From assembly GCA_028095005.1 (NCBI GenBank), contig CM051460.1:18275501-18339500 (forward strand): DNA of 64,000 nucleotides, given 5' to 3'. Shown one piece after another: positions 1-10,917 of this stretch. The translations under genes were made by a program, and so were the position numbers. This DNA comes from Rhynchospora pubera. Lineage: Eukaryota > Streptophyta > Magnoliopsida > Poales > Cyperaceae. The first letter of the stretch is position 1, and each line of letters begins with the position of its first letter. The notes below the pieces were generated by a model. It had not been told where the DNA came from. It saw only the letters and a program-made list of their open reading frames with translations, and made no database searches.

Positions 1-234
1 ATGGCACCATTTGGGATGGGAAGGAGGAGATGTCCTGGTGAAGCTCTTGCAATGCGTGAAATGGGTTTTGTGTTAGGTGCACTAATTCAATGTTTTGATT
101 GGCAAAGAATTGGAAGTGAACTAATTGACTTGACAGAGGGTTCTGGACTAACAATTCCCAAGGCCACACCGCTCGAAGTTATGCACCAGCCCCGAAAGAT
201 TATGACCGACGTCCTCTTGCAGTTGTCAGGGTAG
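1..234 (+). CDS. CYP81-like cytochrome P450, 3' end only (copy A)
   Basis: These are the last 77 codons of a cytochrome P450, open from the first base to a TAG at 232-234. They begin inside the heme-binding loop: FGMGRRRCPGE matches FxxGxRxCxG, and the cysteine is the axial heme ligand. The rest is the C-terminal beta region. Residues match copy B (31710-33966) almost one for one, and homology continues about 200 bp into the 3' UTR. P450s of this type are ER-anchored monooxygenases that use NADPH via P450 reductase. CYP81 members hydroxylate phenolics, lignans, glucosinolates or xenobiotics, and the substrate cannot be read from this fragment. The first ATG here is an internal methionine, not the gene start. 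The 5' part lies before the window, so whether the gene is intact is unknown. Confidence 0.88.
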   Translation: MAPFGMGRRRCPGEALAMREMGFVLGALIQCFDWQRIGSELIDLTEGSGLTIPKATPLEVMHQPRKIMTDVLLQLSG

Positions 235-793
235 TTTCTCTTATCTGTAGACTTGTATCTTTGGTTTCTGTTTCTAAATGACAAAAAAAAAAGGGTCAAA
301 TACTCTACGGACAAGTTCTTTTTTTTTTTTTTTGTTCCACGGACAAGTATTAAAAGGTCATAATTTCCTTGTTCCAGTATTTTCTGTAATAAAATTGGGG
401 AATGCCTCAACGACATCAGATTCCTTTTAATTAATGTTTCCAACGCTATCGAGACTATATATTTATATCAAAGAATGGTTAAATGCGGAACAGAAAACAA
501 GCCATTTTCGGGCAGCGAAATGAAATATAAAAAACGATGTGACACAAGTACTGGTATCAATTGTTACTTACAATCAACCAAGTATATTACTTTTTTTTTT
601 TGAAAAAGGTGGGAATGGCATCCATATTCATTTTCGAAAATGAAACAAAAGTACAAAAATTAAATACGTAACACCCAGCAAGCACAACACAGTACAACGA
701 ACAAATGAGCAAGAAGGTTCAAGGCCGGTATTTGTGCTTGATTTTGGTACCGTCCTAAGTGTACCGGCTCAGTAGACCCTTGCGTGCACTTAT
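235..793. other. 3' flank of copy A, no gene
   Basis: Bases 235 to about 440 are recognisably homologous to the region after the stop of copy B (33967-34135), including the shared stretch near the likely polyadenylation site. The rest is AT-rich. A T-run near 590 followed by unique-looking sequence up to about 760 could be the reverse-oriented tail of a non-LTR retroelement, but nothing coding supports that. Confidence 0.5.
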
Positions 794-946
794 GGCTCCG
801 TTTGGATAGGTGTGGGAAGAAGGAAAAAAGAGAAGAAATAGAAAGAAGTATTGAGAATTGTGTAACTTTGTGAAAAGTTTAGATTGTTTATAATTTTTTT
901 TCTTTTTTTTTTTTTTCTTCTTTCTTCCAACGATCCAAACGCACCC
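794..946. mobile_element. Short MITE, PIF/Tourist-like, copy 1
   Basis: This 153-bp element has terminal inverted repeats built on CGTTTGGAT at the left and ATCCAAACGCACCC at the right, flanked by TAT on both sides. A second copy with the same interior (a GTGTAACTTTGTGAAAAGTTT block and a T/C-rich half) lies at 52661-52797 in the intron of copy C, also flanked by TAT. It has no coding capacity. A 3-bp target duplication with a GGG...GTTTGG terminus fits PIF/Harbinger-type MITEs. Confidence 0.7.
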
Positions 947-1280
947 TATGGTGTTAGACATTATTGGAGGGCAGATGTGCAATTTTAGTTGGGAGAGTAT
1001 TATATTATCATATCAATATATGTGGGTGGGAACTTAAAAAAAAAAATCAATATGTGTGGGTGTCGGAAATTAATTTGTTAAACGTAGTTCGACACGGTTC
1101 CAGTCAAAACATTGTTTACTATAATTTTTTCTGAATTCTACAAATATAATACTCTGCAACTATTTGTGTGGCGGGCATCATGGATTATAAAACTGATCCG
1201 ATTCATCAGTAGCCGTTTAGTTCGGAGCGTATTGTTTTGTTTTAAGTTTTTTCGTACCCTTTCTATTTTCAACTCCGACC

Positions 1281-1470
1281 CAATTCGGATTCGCTGTTGC
1301 GCGACACGCGGTGTAGCGCACTACGAGCTGTCTGATCTTGATCGGACGGTTCACTTTTTACAGGCCTATCAATCTAGATTACATTCACGGGACTTCCTTA
1401 TCCATTAGATCTTGATCAGACGACTAGCATGCCGCGCTACACCATGTGTCGCGCGACAGCGGATCCCAAT
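1281..1470. repeat. Imperfect inverted repeat (hairpin)
   Basis: The arms at about 1281-1337 and 1407-1470 are reverse complements with few mismatches. Both contain GTGTAGCGC or its complement, a GCGCGACA block and a TGATCTTGATC-type block. The loop is about 70 bp. Its GC content stands out from the AT-rich surroundings. It may be a small foldback element or a hairpin-forming transcript source. No coding potential was seen. Confidence 0.65.
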
Positions 1471-1479
1471 TTACTCCGA

Positions 1480-2602
1480 CCCGTCTCCGTCTCTGTCTCT
1501 CATTTTTCTGCCGCTCGGAGCCTTCTAGGCTTTTACCTTTTCTTCTTCCCTTATCAGTCAAGTCAATCCACAAAGTTACTTTTTTTTTTTAACAATTTTA
1601 CTTCAATTTCTGATATAATTTCTGTCAGTTTTTGTGTTCGATAAAAATATTTTATTCTGACGTTCTTCTTCTCCTATCTCCAAATACTTCATCGTCTCTG
1701 TACACTGTGGCATACTTTAGTCGCTTATCTCTCTTTTTTGCTATATTTTTAATATCTCTTTTTCTCTCTGCCAATTCCTTTATGTGATGTATTTTTAGTT
1801 TTGCTTCAATCAATAATTGAAAATGTAGTCTTATTGAAAATGGTTCAGTGAAAATTTAAGGTTGAATTAGAAGTTAACACAAAGACCAACTATAAAAATT
1901 TCAAACAAGTCAAATTTTTTTTTACTGAATTTTTATTTTCAACTATATGATTTCTTTTTTGTTTAGAAAATCTAGATAGTGGTTATCTAGGTTGCAGCTA
2001 TATAATTTTTATTAATAGACATGGCTAAAATATTTTAACTAAGCCCTAATATTTTTATTGTCATTAACAGGTTCATATATTTATTATTATGTTCCTGGAT
2101 TTGCTATATCTCAGGTTTTCACTTGCACAGATGATTGAATTGAGACCTTTCTTTCTATTAGTATTTTTTTTTTTTTGGCTAGACATTGATTATTTGGCTA
2201 CCAATTGAAATTGTCACCACAATAGTATTATAGTTTGGTTCCAATTTAATCAATTAGAAAACCTGTTCGTGAACACCTATTTATATTTTTTTACTAATTA
2301 CAACTTCAGATACATTGCAGGAATGCCGGGAGGCCGGAATATAGATAAGTAGGTGCTCGACTCCAACAAGTTCCTTCTTGACAAGATTTATGTATATTTA
2401 CCACTTAATTTTTTGTAAATTATTTGTTATTTAAATAACAGAAAATTTGCAAGAATAGTGTCAGTGATCTGTCATAAACGTTGTTGCAAGGATTGCATAC
2501 AACGTTTTTAAATGTACAAATAGAATTTTTTTTAATTAGATTTCAGATGAATAGTCAGTAGAACTATAATTGATACTGTAGAATTTTCAAACATATTAAT
2601 GG
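1480..2602. other. AT-rich intergenic DNA, nothing recognised
   Basis: No convincing open reading frame, exon structure, terminal repeat or RNA gene is visible. The sequence is AT-rich with poly-T runs. Confidence 0.5.
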
Positions 2603-2779
2603 TTCAGAGTTAGATTTCAATCTAATACTGTGTAGAATTATATTTTGATTAATAGAAGTTCAGAGTTAGATTTCAGATGAATATTTGGGTGAATTATATA
2701 TTGATTAATAGAAGTTCAGAGTAAGATTTCATATGAATATTTGGTTGAATTATATTTGATACATTTGTCTGATTGGATA
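2603..2779 (+). repeat. 56-bp tandem repeat interrupted by a CACTA insertion
   Basis: Three units start at 2603, 2659 and 2715, each opening with TTCAGAG(T)(T/A)AGATTTCA and spaced exactly 56 bp. The array is cut by the CACTA element at 2780 and resumes with a further diverged unit at about 6150. Another related motif (TTTCAGAGTTAGATAC) follows the solo LTR near 8250. The array therefore predates both insertions. Confidence 0.75.
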
Positions 2780-3762
2780 CACTACGCGAAATTTCGACTT
2801 CTGTAACGGTTAATAAAAGGCATTTGTAACGGTACACGTAACGTTACAGTAGCCCCCGTTACAGAATGTCTAATAACCGTTACAGATCTATAACGGTTAT
2901 TATCTAATAACCGTTACAGAAGAATGGCTTCTGTAACGGTTATTATCTAATAACCGTTATGGTATAGTGGACGGAAAATGTGGTTACGGTTTTATTGAGA
3001 ACATTTGTAACGGTTAATAGATAACAACCGTTACAGAAGACTGGCTTCTATAACGGTTGTTATATAATAACCGTTATCCTATTATTGACGGAAATACATT
3101 TTTACTATTTTTTTAGATCCAGTGTAACGGTTATAATCTAATAACCGTTACAGAATCCAGTCTTTTGTAACGGTTATTAAGGAATAACCGTTACAGATAT
3201 TGTTGATATAAAAGAAATGAAATTATGAATTCTGTAACGGTTATTCCTTAATAACCGTTACAAAAGACCTTCTTTTTTTTTTGAATTTGGCATGTTTTAT
3301 TGGCTAGCCCAGTTTTGCTAGCCGAATTGGTACCAAATTGGTACCCAATTTACATTATACAATCCAACATGCAGCAGACAAACATATATCATGCATATAT
3401 CAGATGTCACATATATATACCAAGCACAAAACATATATCAATACATATATCAATATGTAGCAAAAATTAACAAAGTAACTATACATAGAGTTAACACCAA
3501 ATCAAGTCAAAATTTTCCTAAAATAATACCCCATACATGAAGTCCATAACCTCCGAAACGACTGCATCAACGTCTTCGTTTTTATATGGTTGTCCAACCG
3601 GCTCGATATACTGCAATTTGATCATTAACAATTGATAAAGTCAAATAATTTTGTAAACCCTAAGCCCTAAACCAATAAAAATATAAAATCCTAAAATAAT
3701 AAATCGGCTTAACATTACCTCAGGGAATTCTCCGACCGTAGTCCAACTACTTAATATCGCCC

Positions 3763-4839
3763 TCATGTTGAGCATTGTGAAATATCCACACTCTGTGCCG
3801 CCCCTTTGTATCGGTCCCTAATTAAGATTTCAACAAAAGAAACATGCCATCGCCTGAGCATGCCATCGCCTTTTTTCCAATCTGGAGAGTCTGCTGGGTG
3901 TCTGAGCATGCCATCGCCTTTTTTCCTGCAGTCTGCGTGCCATCTTAACAATTTGGCATCCTTCGCGTTAGAGAAAAGCCGCTGGAATCTTGGTATTATT
4001 GGTAGATAAAACACCACTTTCGCAGCTGGTCCCTTACTACCTTCATCTTCAATTTGATCGTCCCTCGGTTTATACCGTGACGCATTACACTTTGGACATT
4101 TATGCAACTCTCCGTACTCATTCCGGAATAATATGCAGTCATTTGGACATGCATGAATTCTCTCAACTCCAATTTTTAAAGGACATAACATCTTTTTAGC
4201 CTTATAAATTGAATCTGGCAACTGGTTATCTTTTGGAAGAAATTCTTTATGTAATAGTTTGAGCAAAGATGTGAAACTTGCATCACTCCATCCATTTTTG
4301 GCTTTAAGATTGAACAGTTTGAAAACAGCATTAAGTTTTGACAATTCACAACTAGGATATAAAGCTATTTTATCTTCTTCACGTAACATACCAAAAATTT
4401 CAACATTATCAACAAAATTTTCATCCACATTGTTCACAATTTCATCTAAATCGGCATTAAATTCTGAGTTATCTACATTTCTATCATCATCTACATTCTC
4501 ATCATCAAATACATTGACATCATCAATTTCATCATCCAATGATACATTTTCTTCCTCATACACAGAATCCAATACATTTGTGCTAGTACTATCCCCCCCA
4601 TTCTCTCCATGGAGTGTCCACCGACTATAATCCGGTTGAAATCCATTTATAATCAAATGAGCCTTCACTTCTTCAAAATTAGACCACTTCAACAAATTCT
4701 GACAAACACGACAAGGACAATACATTTTATCATCTTCTTTCATTTTCAAATTCTCTTTAGCACAAACCATAAATTCTTCAAGTCCTCTCAAAAATGTAGA
4801 CGAGCATCGATTACTTGAGTACATCCACGTCCGATTCAT
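3763..4839 (-). pseudogene. Truncated CACTA transposase (Transpos_assoc plus start of Transposase_21)
   Basis: Reading on the minus strand from ATG at 4839 (MNRTWMYSS...), the first ~75 residues match the transposase-associated domain found at the N terminus of plant CACTA transposases. They include a YCPCRVC cysteine cluster and the ending GFQPDYSRWTLHGE. An acidic linker follows (many D/E/N). Then comes the beginning of the Transposase_21-type region: ACPNDC, CPKCNASRYKP and RWHADC...LRHPADS. The family continues for several hundred more residues with the catalytic core; here the frame ends at 3763 after a short internal duplication (KKGDGMLR appears twice). I chose the start at 4839 over an in-frame upstream ATG (4890) because family proteins begin M(D/N)R(S/T)WMY. 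The protein cannot catalyse transposition. Confidence 0.88.
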
Positions 4840-4923
4840 CTGAGCAATAAAATTTATGCAAATTATTAGGGTTTCGGACCAATTTGTCATATTAGGTTTT
4901 CGGACCGGTCACCATCCTAGCCC

Positions 4924-5150
4924 GATCTTTGGATACTCTGTCATTAGCGAGCGTACGTTAGATGCAATGTGCTATCTGAGAAAAATTCGGCAGCATTTCC
5001 CCTTATGTTCCCTGAATACGCCAACACACGATTGCTCGTGCGTACGTATCCGTGGGAACACAAGGGAAATGCCGCCGAATTTTTCTCAGACAACACATTG
5101 CATCTAACGTACAACTCGCTGTCCTAAATGAGACAGATCGTATCCAAAGA
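4924..5150. repeat. Long inverted repeat upstream of the CACTA transposase start
   Basis: The arms at about 4949-5013 and 5052-5113 are near-complementary: TTAGATGCAATGTG and CTGAGAAAAATTCGGC face their complements. Weaker pairing extends out to 4924 and 5150. The loop is about 40 bp. Just beyond lie two short perfect palindromes (AGTACTCCCGACCGGGAGTACT-type near 5153-5174, and CCGAGATTAATCC facing GGATTAATCTCGG near 5180-5208). The position, immediately 5' of the transposase start, suggests a regulatory or hairpin-forming role. Confidence 0.7.
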
Positions 5151-6116
5151 GCAGTACTCCCGACCGGGAGTACTATCCGAGATTAATCCCTAATGGATTA
5201 ATCTCGGACGGGCAATGACCTAAATTCAGTTGAGTTCCGGTATTTGGTTCCTATATGACAATACAAAATCCATGCCTATATATATATGCAAATTATTAAC
5301 CAAATGCAAATAATTTAAAAAAAGAGAAGTTCATGAAAATATATACTTTCAATCGTGTGACTTCCGATCCGTTGAATCGTGCGACTTATCCGGCCGATGT
5401 AAGATCTTCTCCTATTCAATGAGATCTGAAAATATATAAAAAAACAAAAATAACCATGAATTAATGAAAAAATCGAAATAAATAAGAAAAAAATGTAAAA
5501 ATAAAAGATACGGTTCGAAATTAATTTTTTTTACCTTAAATCTGCTCTCCTTCGTATTCTCTTTCTAATTATTATTTTTTCAGAATTTTTAGAAAATTTT
5601 TGCTATTTTTTTGGAGTGAAGTAGGACACCACAAATCGCAATAAATGAGAAGATCAGAAAAGAGTTAAGTGCGGCGCTAGCTGTGAGTTTGTTGGGATGG
5701 GAAGAAGACCTAATTAAATACAGAACTTTTCTGTAACGGTTATTAAAAATAACCGTTACAGAATCAATAAAAAATAAAAAAAAACGTTAACCTACTGTAA
5801 CGGTTATTTACTAATAACCGTTACAAAAGATGGTTGATATTTATATATTTCTTTTTTCTTTTCTGTAACGGTTTCTGGATAATAACCGTTACAGAATATT
5901 AGAAATCTGTAACGGTTATTATCCAACAACCGTTACAGAAGCTTGATGCATTTTTTTTCCTGACCATGACGGAAATGTTATTACGGTTGTTTCATAATAA
6001 CCGTTACAGATTTGTGGCGCCAATTTTCCCGCCTAATGCCTCACTATTCTGTAACGGTTATTTCAAAAACCGTTACAGAAGTGCCGTTACAGAAGGTCCT
6101 TTTTCCCGTAGTGATA

Positions 6117-6496
6117 GAATACAGTATTTGCGAAATATATTAATAGATCTTCAGAGTTAGATTTCATATAAATATATAGTGAATTATGCTTGAAACTTTT
6201 TCTGGGTTAGATTTCAAATGTTACTTTTTTTTTATTTGCCATCATATGCTAGGACTCGGCTCTATCTATTTGCTTAAAATCAATTGTGGCATTCATTTGT
6301 TTGATGACGATGCTTTCATCCCCATATATAAGTTTTAACTATTGTCTTAGGCTGCTCAGCTTGATTGGCCTCAGGTCCATGATACTATCACATGAATCTG
6401 TTGCTGTTGGTCAATGACTCAATGTTATTAATTAAACTTCAATTCAAGTAAAAATAATAACCAATGCTAGAGTGTAGAAGAACCTATTCATATGGT
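6117..6496. other. Short intergenic stretch between CACTA and solo LTR
   Basis: It contains the resumed 56-bp repeat unit (about 6150-6215) and otherwise AT-rich sequence with no gene. Confidence 0.5.
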
Positions 6497-6501
6497 TTTT
6501 G

Positions 6502-8236
6502 TGTTAGGAAATATGCTAATTTTAATTTTTTGTGCTAATTATCCTTAAGTAATCAATTAAAATAACACACAATCGATCTAGTATTCAAGTTGAATAGACA
6601 CAAGAGAATAAGGTGGAAGTTTGTACCTCTCTTGGTATAGCAACCAAGAGGCTCGATTCCTCAGCCTAGAAATCGGTGGCGTGCTTCTCCTTCTTCTCCA
6701 AATTGGCTCGAGTCCACCTAGAGATTAAGCAAGCTCTCTAATTGATTTTGTGCTAGCAAATTCAATGAGAACAAAGCTAATCCTAAGATGACACCCTCTT
6801 CTAATTCAACAAATAGATATTAATAAAGGGTGTGTGGCTCAACACATGAGCAAGAGAGGAGGAGGAGAGGGGCGGCGCACGGCCAAGAGGGGAGGGGATG
6901 GGTATGGTGGCGACTAGGAAGAGAGGAGAGAGAAAATGGATCCCTAGGGGTCCTTTTATAGCCAACCAACACTAGGTGCAACTTGCTAGAAATTACACAA
7001 TTGCCATCTCTACATACCACTCTATGGCCTTTTGCTCCTTCTTAAATGGACTCTAATTCTTATAATTAAATTCATTTCCAATTGCTCTTTATTTGGACTA
7101 TAAATTTGCTATATACAAATTAGCCCAATAATTTAATATAACTATTTATATTAAATTAAATTGAACCAAAATAATTATTAACTATTTAATAATTATTCTA
7201 GGATTAGCCTATGCTATTATTTATTTCTATATGACCCGTTTGACTTAATTAATTAGTACATTTTATAACGGTACATAATTAATTAATTAATTCGTCATAT
7301 TATCCACAATTTTCACTGTTGCGAATAAATAAATAAATAAAGCACTGTCTTGGTCAAAACTCTATTTGTGTGACCCTTTGAGGATTTATGCTATGTTGGA
7401 CATGGAATTAAATCATTATTTAATTCCAATAATCATAAGCGGTATCTAGCAACACATTATGATTTCCAATTCGCACAAATAGTGTACTGCTACAATATTA
7501 CAATCCTACATGAGATAATAATTATGTTTCTCTATTTTGATTCTTATGTCACACGATATCATCGTATAATCCAAGATAGGAATGTGTCATTCTTGCAGAT
7601 TATACGTTTCTTGATCTAGAGATAATTGTATAAAGTTGCATGCAAACAATCTATCTCCATCAAGGGGCCCAAACAGATATCGTCACTCACTAAGTGAATT
7701 AATGAGGGACATATAGTTTTCTTGATGATTAGCTTTTCCTCGCACAATTCAAGAGAACGTAAATAAAGTCCGTATAGCAGCCTTTATCGAGAATCAGCGG
7801 TAGACAATATTTATTGAACCTATCCTCATGTGGAAAAGATAAATATCTCAAACCTAGAACCAAAATCATAACGAAATAAAACAATGACACATAACACAAT
7901 CCATATGTTTATTTCGTTGGGTCAAGTCTTGTACTATGTTTTATAACATATACATATGCAATTAAGCTGGTAACTCTTTATTTATGATTTGTAGAACTTA
8001 ATCATTGCTTAACTTGCATACTAACCTTATATGATAATTAATGTTCCTTGTTAATTATCAAGATTATGGACAATTTAGATTTATTATTGTCATTCTAAAG
8101 AATGATCCACAATTCAGATACTCAACCTGAATAATATGTTAATAATAAATCTAAGAACAGATGATAAAATATCATCCATAATATAAACTAATATTTAAGT
8201 CATTAAATTATTGACTTCTAGGACATAATTCCAATA
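6502..8236 (-). repeat. Solo LTR of a Copia family, minus orientation
   Basis: This 1735-bp block is bounded by TGTTAGGAAA and ATTCCAATA and flanked by a perfect 5-bp duplication TTTTG (6497-6501 and 8237-8241). Read on the minus strand it aligns along its length with the 5' LTR at 60162-61820: the same opening (ATTATGTCCTAGAAGTCAAT), the same central AATATCGTCTACCGCTGATT-type stretch, and the same closing region. No internal sequence remains, so it is a product of LTR-LTR recombination. ORFs inside it are not genes. Confidence 0.9.
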
Positions 8237-8241
8237 TTTTG

Positions 8242-9137
8242 CATAATAACTTTCAGAGTTAGATACATGTACCAGATCATATTTTTCTCCTGATAAGTGC
8301 ATAAGAAAAGTTACACTATACGCATATGCTAAAATTTCAGGCTACAAGTTATCTCAATATAAAGAGGGACTACTAGATTTGGGTTGTCGCACTGTGCTAG
8401 ATATGATGAAATAGAAGTCGATTTAAATAAACTGATAAAATTTCAAACAAACGATTCGAACTGCTCAATATGATCTTTATATTAAAATCTCCATAAAAAT
8501 AAAATTTTATATTTTTTCAATTGTTTTATCTTTTTTTTTTAAATTTTAAAATTGGAGGGTCCATAACTTTCTAGATGGAGGATATACTGAAATTCTAAAA
8601 AAAAAATAGTAAAAAAATAAAAAATATATATAAAATTTGGTCTTCACGAAGATTTTATTATTAGAGAACAATTTGAATAGTTCGGATCGGCCATTTTAAT
8701 CTAAAAAATTATTGCCACTTGACCCTAAAAAAATCTCAAAAATTAAAATTTCATCATGTTAGTCCAATGTATAAATCCAACATGTTAGATTTTAGCCACT
8801 CCTGTGAGTAAAATTCTTAGTTCTGTTGCAAACTAAACTTTGTAACCGGATTCAAATCTAAACTATTGATTTAAAAATGAAAAACAAAGATTAAAAACTA
8901 TGATTTAAGATAGGTTTAAAATAAGAAAATGGTTTTATCTGAGTCACTATCAAATGGTGTTATCTGAACAAATAAACAAGTGACTTTATAAACAAATAAG
9001 AAAATGGTGTTATCTGAGTCACTAGCAAGTGACTCTACAAAACAGAACTGGTTCAAAGTTCACCAGCCCAAGGCTAAAAAAGGACCAAAATTAAAGGAAG
9101 AAAAAACTAAAAAGGTCGGTTTTATAAGCTATCAAAC
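8242..9137. other. Intergenic DNA with a diverged palindromic MITE core
   Basis: Between about 8446 and 8700 two arms face each other: TCGAACTGCTCAATATGATC on the left, and its relative ATAGTTCGGATCGGCC on the right, with AAATTTTATATTTTTT-type blocks inside. The same core occurs in the better-preserved Mutator-type MITEs at 30606, 37335 and 57083. Termini are not recognisable here. The rest is AT-rich with no gene. Confidence 0.5.
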
Positions 9138-10904
9138 TGTAAGAGATATATCCTAGAAGTCAATTATATCTGGCTACTTCTATGGTTTTATGTAATTGAT
9201 GATTTTATATCATTTGTTCCTTGGTTTATTTGTAGACAGATCATTCAGGTTGAGGATCTGAATTATAGATCTCTATTTTTTATTTAGTAATAAATGACAA
9301 CAATAAATCTAAAACGTCCATAATCTTGATAATTAACAAGAAACATTAATTATCTATAAGATTAGTATGCAAGTTAAGTGATGATTAAGTTCTATAAATC
9401 ATAGGTTAAGAGTAACCAACTTAATTGCATATGTTTATGCTAATTGAACATAATACATGACATGACCCAACGAAATAAATATATGGATTGTATTATGTGT
9501 TATTATTTATTTCGTTATGATTTTGATTCTAAGTTTGAGATGTTTATCCTTTCCATATGAGGATAGATTCAATAAATATCGTCTACCGCTAATTTCCGAT
9601 AAGGGCAGCTATACGGACGTTATTTATGTTCTCTTGAATTGTGTGAAAAAAAGCTAAATCATCAAAGAGAACCGTATGTCCCTCATTGATTTATTTAATG
9701 AGTGACGATATCTGTTTGGGTCCCTTGATGGAGATAGATTGTTTGCTAGAAACTGATACAATTATCTCTAGATCAAGAAAAGTATAATCTGCAAGAATGA
9801 CACATTCCTATCTTGGATTATACGATGATATCGTGTGATATAAGAATCAAAACAGAAAAATACTTTTATTCTCTTATGCAGGATTTCAATACTATAGCAG
9901 TACAATATTTATACGAATTGGGAATCATAACGTGTTGCTAGATACGACTTATGAATATTGGAAATAAATTGTGATTTATTTTTCATGTCCAACTTAGTAA
10001 AAATCCTCAAAGGGTCACACAAATAGAGTTTTAACCATACAGTGCATTATTTATTTATTCGCAACAGTGCGTATTGCGAAAATATGATGAGTTGATTAAT
10101 TAATTATATACCGTTACGAACCGTTATAATTAATTAAGTCAAAGAGATCATATAGAAATAAATTAATGTATTTGCTAATCCTAAAATGATTATCAATAAG
10201 TTGATAATTTCTTGTTTAACATACTTTAATTTAATTGGTAGAATTAAATTAAAAGTATAGGCCTAATTTAATTAGTCTTTACAAGCCCAAATAAAATGCA
10301 ATATAAAGTGGATTATTAATCATTGAATTAATGTATAAATTGAGGTTTGTGTAATGGAATCAAAGCCTATAATTGTGGCCGGCCATAAAGGGGTAATTTG
10401 GTCTAATGTGTTTAGGTCAAATGTACTATATAAGGACCACTTATGGAGAGGATTAGGCTATTCTCTCTCTTTCTCTCTCCTCTATTGAGGCCGCCACTTT
10501 CCACCAAAGAGGAAAAATTTCAGATCTGAAATTTCTCCCTTTTTCATTGCATTTAGGGTTGATGTGTTGAGTACTAGCTACTTCATTAATATTGATTAAT
10601 TAGAAGAAGGGCTAGAAACAAGGATTAGCTATCTCTCTTTGTTCTTGCTAGCACAAGAACTTAGAGGTTGGTTAATCCTCTTGGTGGATTCGAGATCGTT
10701 GAAAGGAGGAGCTTGGAGAGCACGCCACCTACGTCTAAGCATTGGTTCGAGTCTCTTGATTACTTTATCAAGAGAGGTATAGCTTTTGAACCTTATCTCT
10801 TGTGTGTGAATGGATTTAAGCACTAGATCATCTTTGTGCATGTTTGTTTGTGGTTAATTAAGTGTAATTAGTTATAAAAATTAAAATTATGCACACTCCT
10901 TACA
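9138..10904 (+). repeat. 5' LTR of Copia 1
   Basis: This 1767-bp LTR begins TGTAAG and ends CTTACA, a perfect 6-bp terminal inverted repeat. The primer binding site follows one base later. The partial 3' LTR (16805-17526) and the inverted fragments at 23086-23953 and 24646-25074 align to it. Confidence 0.9.
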
Positions 10905-10905
10905 G

Positions 10906-10917
10906 TGGTATCAGAGC
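10906..10917 (+). promoter_or_regulatory. Primer binding site (initiator Met-tRNA) of Copia 1
   Basis: TGGTATCAGAGC, one base after the 5' LTR, is the standard plant Copia primer site complementary to the 3' end of initiator methionine tRNA. Identical sites follow the LTRs of the two other Copia elements (58609 and 61822). Confidence 0.93.

Larger units (their letters stand above)
2780..6113 (-). mobile_element. CACTA (En/Spm) DNA transposon, internally deleted
   Basis: The element starts CACTACGCGAAA and ends TTTCCCGTAGTG, flanked by a 3-bp duplication ATA (2777-2779 and 6114-6116). Both terminus and TSD are diagnostic for CACTA elements. Subterminal regions (about 2800-3260 and 5730-6090) carry roughly thirty copies of TAACGGTTA/TAACCGTTA in alternating orientation, the expected binding sites for the element's own DNA-binding protein. 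At 3.3 kb it is far shorter than autonomous members. It retains only the N-terminal part of the transposase (3763-4839, minus strand), so it could move only if helped in trans. Confidence 0.93.

Noticed and set aside
2800..3260. Regularly spaced repeats resembling a CRISPR-like array
   Set aside because: The repeated TAACGGTTA motifs are short, alternate in orientation and lie at both ends of a CACTA element with a proper TSD. They are subterminal transposon motifs, and this is a plant genome.
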